Source: Anas platyrhynchos (lineage: Eukaryota; Chordata; Aves; Anseriformes; Anatidae). Taken from it: a DNA stretch of 64,000 nt. Below are positions 63,691-64,000 of this stretch, one piece after another. Made by a program: the position numbers and the translations under genes. The notes beneath the pieces are model-generated. The model saw nothing but the letters and a program-made list of their open reading frames with translations. It ran no database searches and had not been told where the DNA came from. Where the stretch lies: positions 1,185,501 through 1,249,500 of the forward strand of contig NC_092602.1 of assembly GCF_047663525.1 (NCBI RefSeq). Reading direction: 5' to 3'. The first letter of the stretch is position 1; every line of letters begins with the position of its first letter.

Positions 63691-64000
63691 CTGCAAAGAA
63701 AGAAAGACACAAACTACTGAAGTAACTGTATGAGATGGTCAAGAAAGCAGTCAGACGCTTCTCAGTATTTGAAACAAGAAAGCCCCAACAAATGTGTATT
63801 GCAATTTGGTCTTTTCCCTTCTGACACACTAGATGTCCAAGAACTGTCCAGAATGCTGCCAAAACAGCATACTCCAAAGACTTCAAAATGTGTACAGGCC
63901 TCACTTATTCCATGACAGGCTCGTTCTTGTTTGATGTAAGCACTAAGAAATGGCAGCACAGACTGAGGGTTGTTAAAATAAAATTGCCTGCAGAGAATCC
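63691..64000. other. Right edge of window, possible intron
   Basis: No coding resemblance is seen on either strand. If the acceptor at 63691 is real, this is the last intron of the right-hand gene. Confidence 0.35.

Noticed and set aside
1-64000. CRISPR arrays, operons, phage or bacterial mobile elements
   Set aside because: The window is vertebrate nuclear DNA with split genes. The tandem repeats are ordinary microsatellites and minisatellites without spacer structure.

Overview
The window is vertebrate nuclear DNA and almost certainly from a bird. Genes are split into small exons with GT..AG introns. Two beta-crystallin genes sit in tandem, a degraded CR1-type LINE is present, and GC-rich CpG-island sequence alternates with AT-rich introns. 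The predicted proteins look avian, and Galloanserae (chicken- or duck-like) would fit, but I cannot fix the species without a search. No gene here is bacterial or viral, and most long open frames in the GC-rich parts are chance or antisense frames.

Every gene I can identify lies on the minus strand, so transcription runs right to left. (1) About 43-33100: the 5' half of GRK3 (ADRBK2), a G-protein-coupled-receptor kinase. Its first five coding exons are 32967-33079, 19522-19598, 4425-4498, 1287-1388 and 43-117. They encode residues 1-147, the N-terminal helix and most of the RGS-homology domain. The kinase and PH domains lie beyond the left edge. A CpG-island promoter occupies about 32300-34120. 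(2) About 34.1-50.4 kb: a 16-kb intergenic stretch with no convincing gene. It holds AT-rich islands, a diverged duplicated element at 44.85/45.88 kb and a cluster of palindromes at 49.98-50.09 kb. (3) 50.4-53.2 kb: CRYBB2, complete (205 aa, six exons, TATA box, poly(A) signal). (4) 55.2-57.9 kb: CRYBB3, complete (211 aa, six exons, TATA-like box, poly(A) signal). (5) 59.2-64 kb: AT-rich sequence without a clear coding region. By its position next to CRYBB3 it is best explained as the long 3' end of KIAA1671, which I infer from synteny and a splice acceptor, not from protein similarity.

The order KIAA1671 - CRYBB3 - CRYBB2 - GRK3, all co-oriented, is as I recall human 22q11-q12, so this is a conserved block. 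CRYBB2 and CRYBB3 encode structural lens proteins with identical central exon lengths (119, 133 and 143 bp) and are products of tandem duplication. A near-consensus Maf site lies just upstream of the CRYBB3 TATA box and a palindromic half-site element lies upstream of CRYBB2, in line with known lens regulation. GRK3 is functionally unrelated and is simply a neighbour.

I found no convincing undescribed multi-gene system. The items most worth a second look are the palindrome cluster downstream of CRYBB2, the duplicated intergenic element, the weak splice sites flanking frame-neutral GRK3 exons 4 and 5, the open segment upstream of GRK3 at 34.1-34.3 kb, and the unassigned right-hand 4.5 kb.
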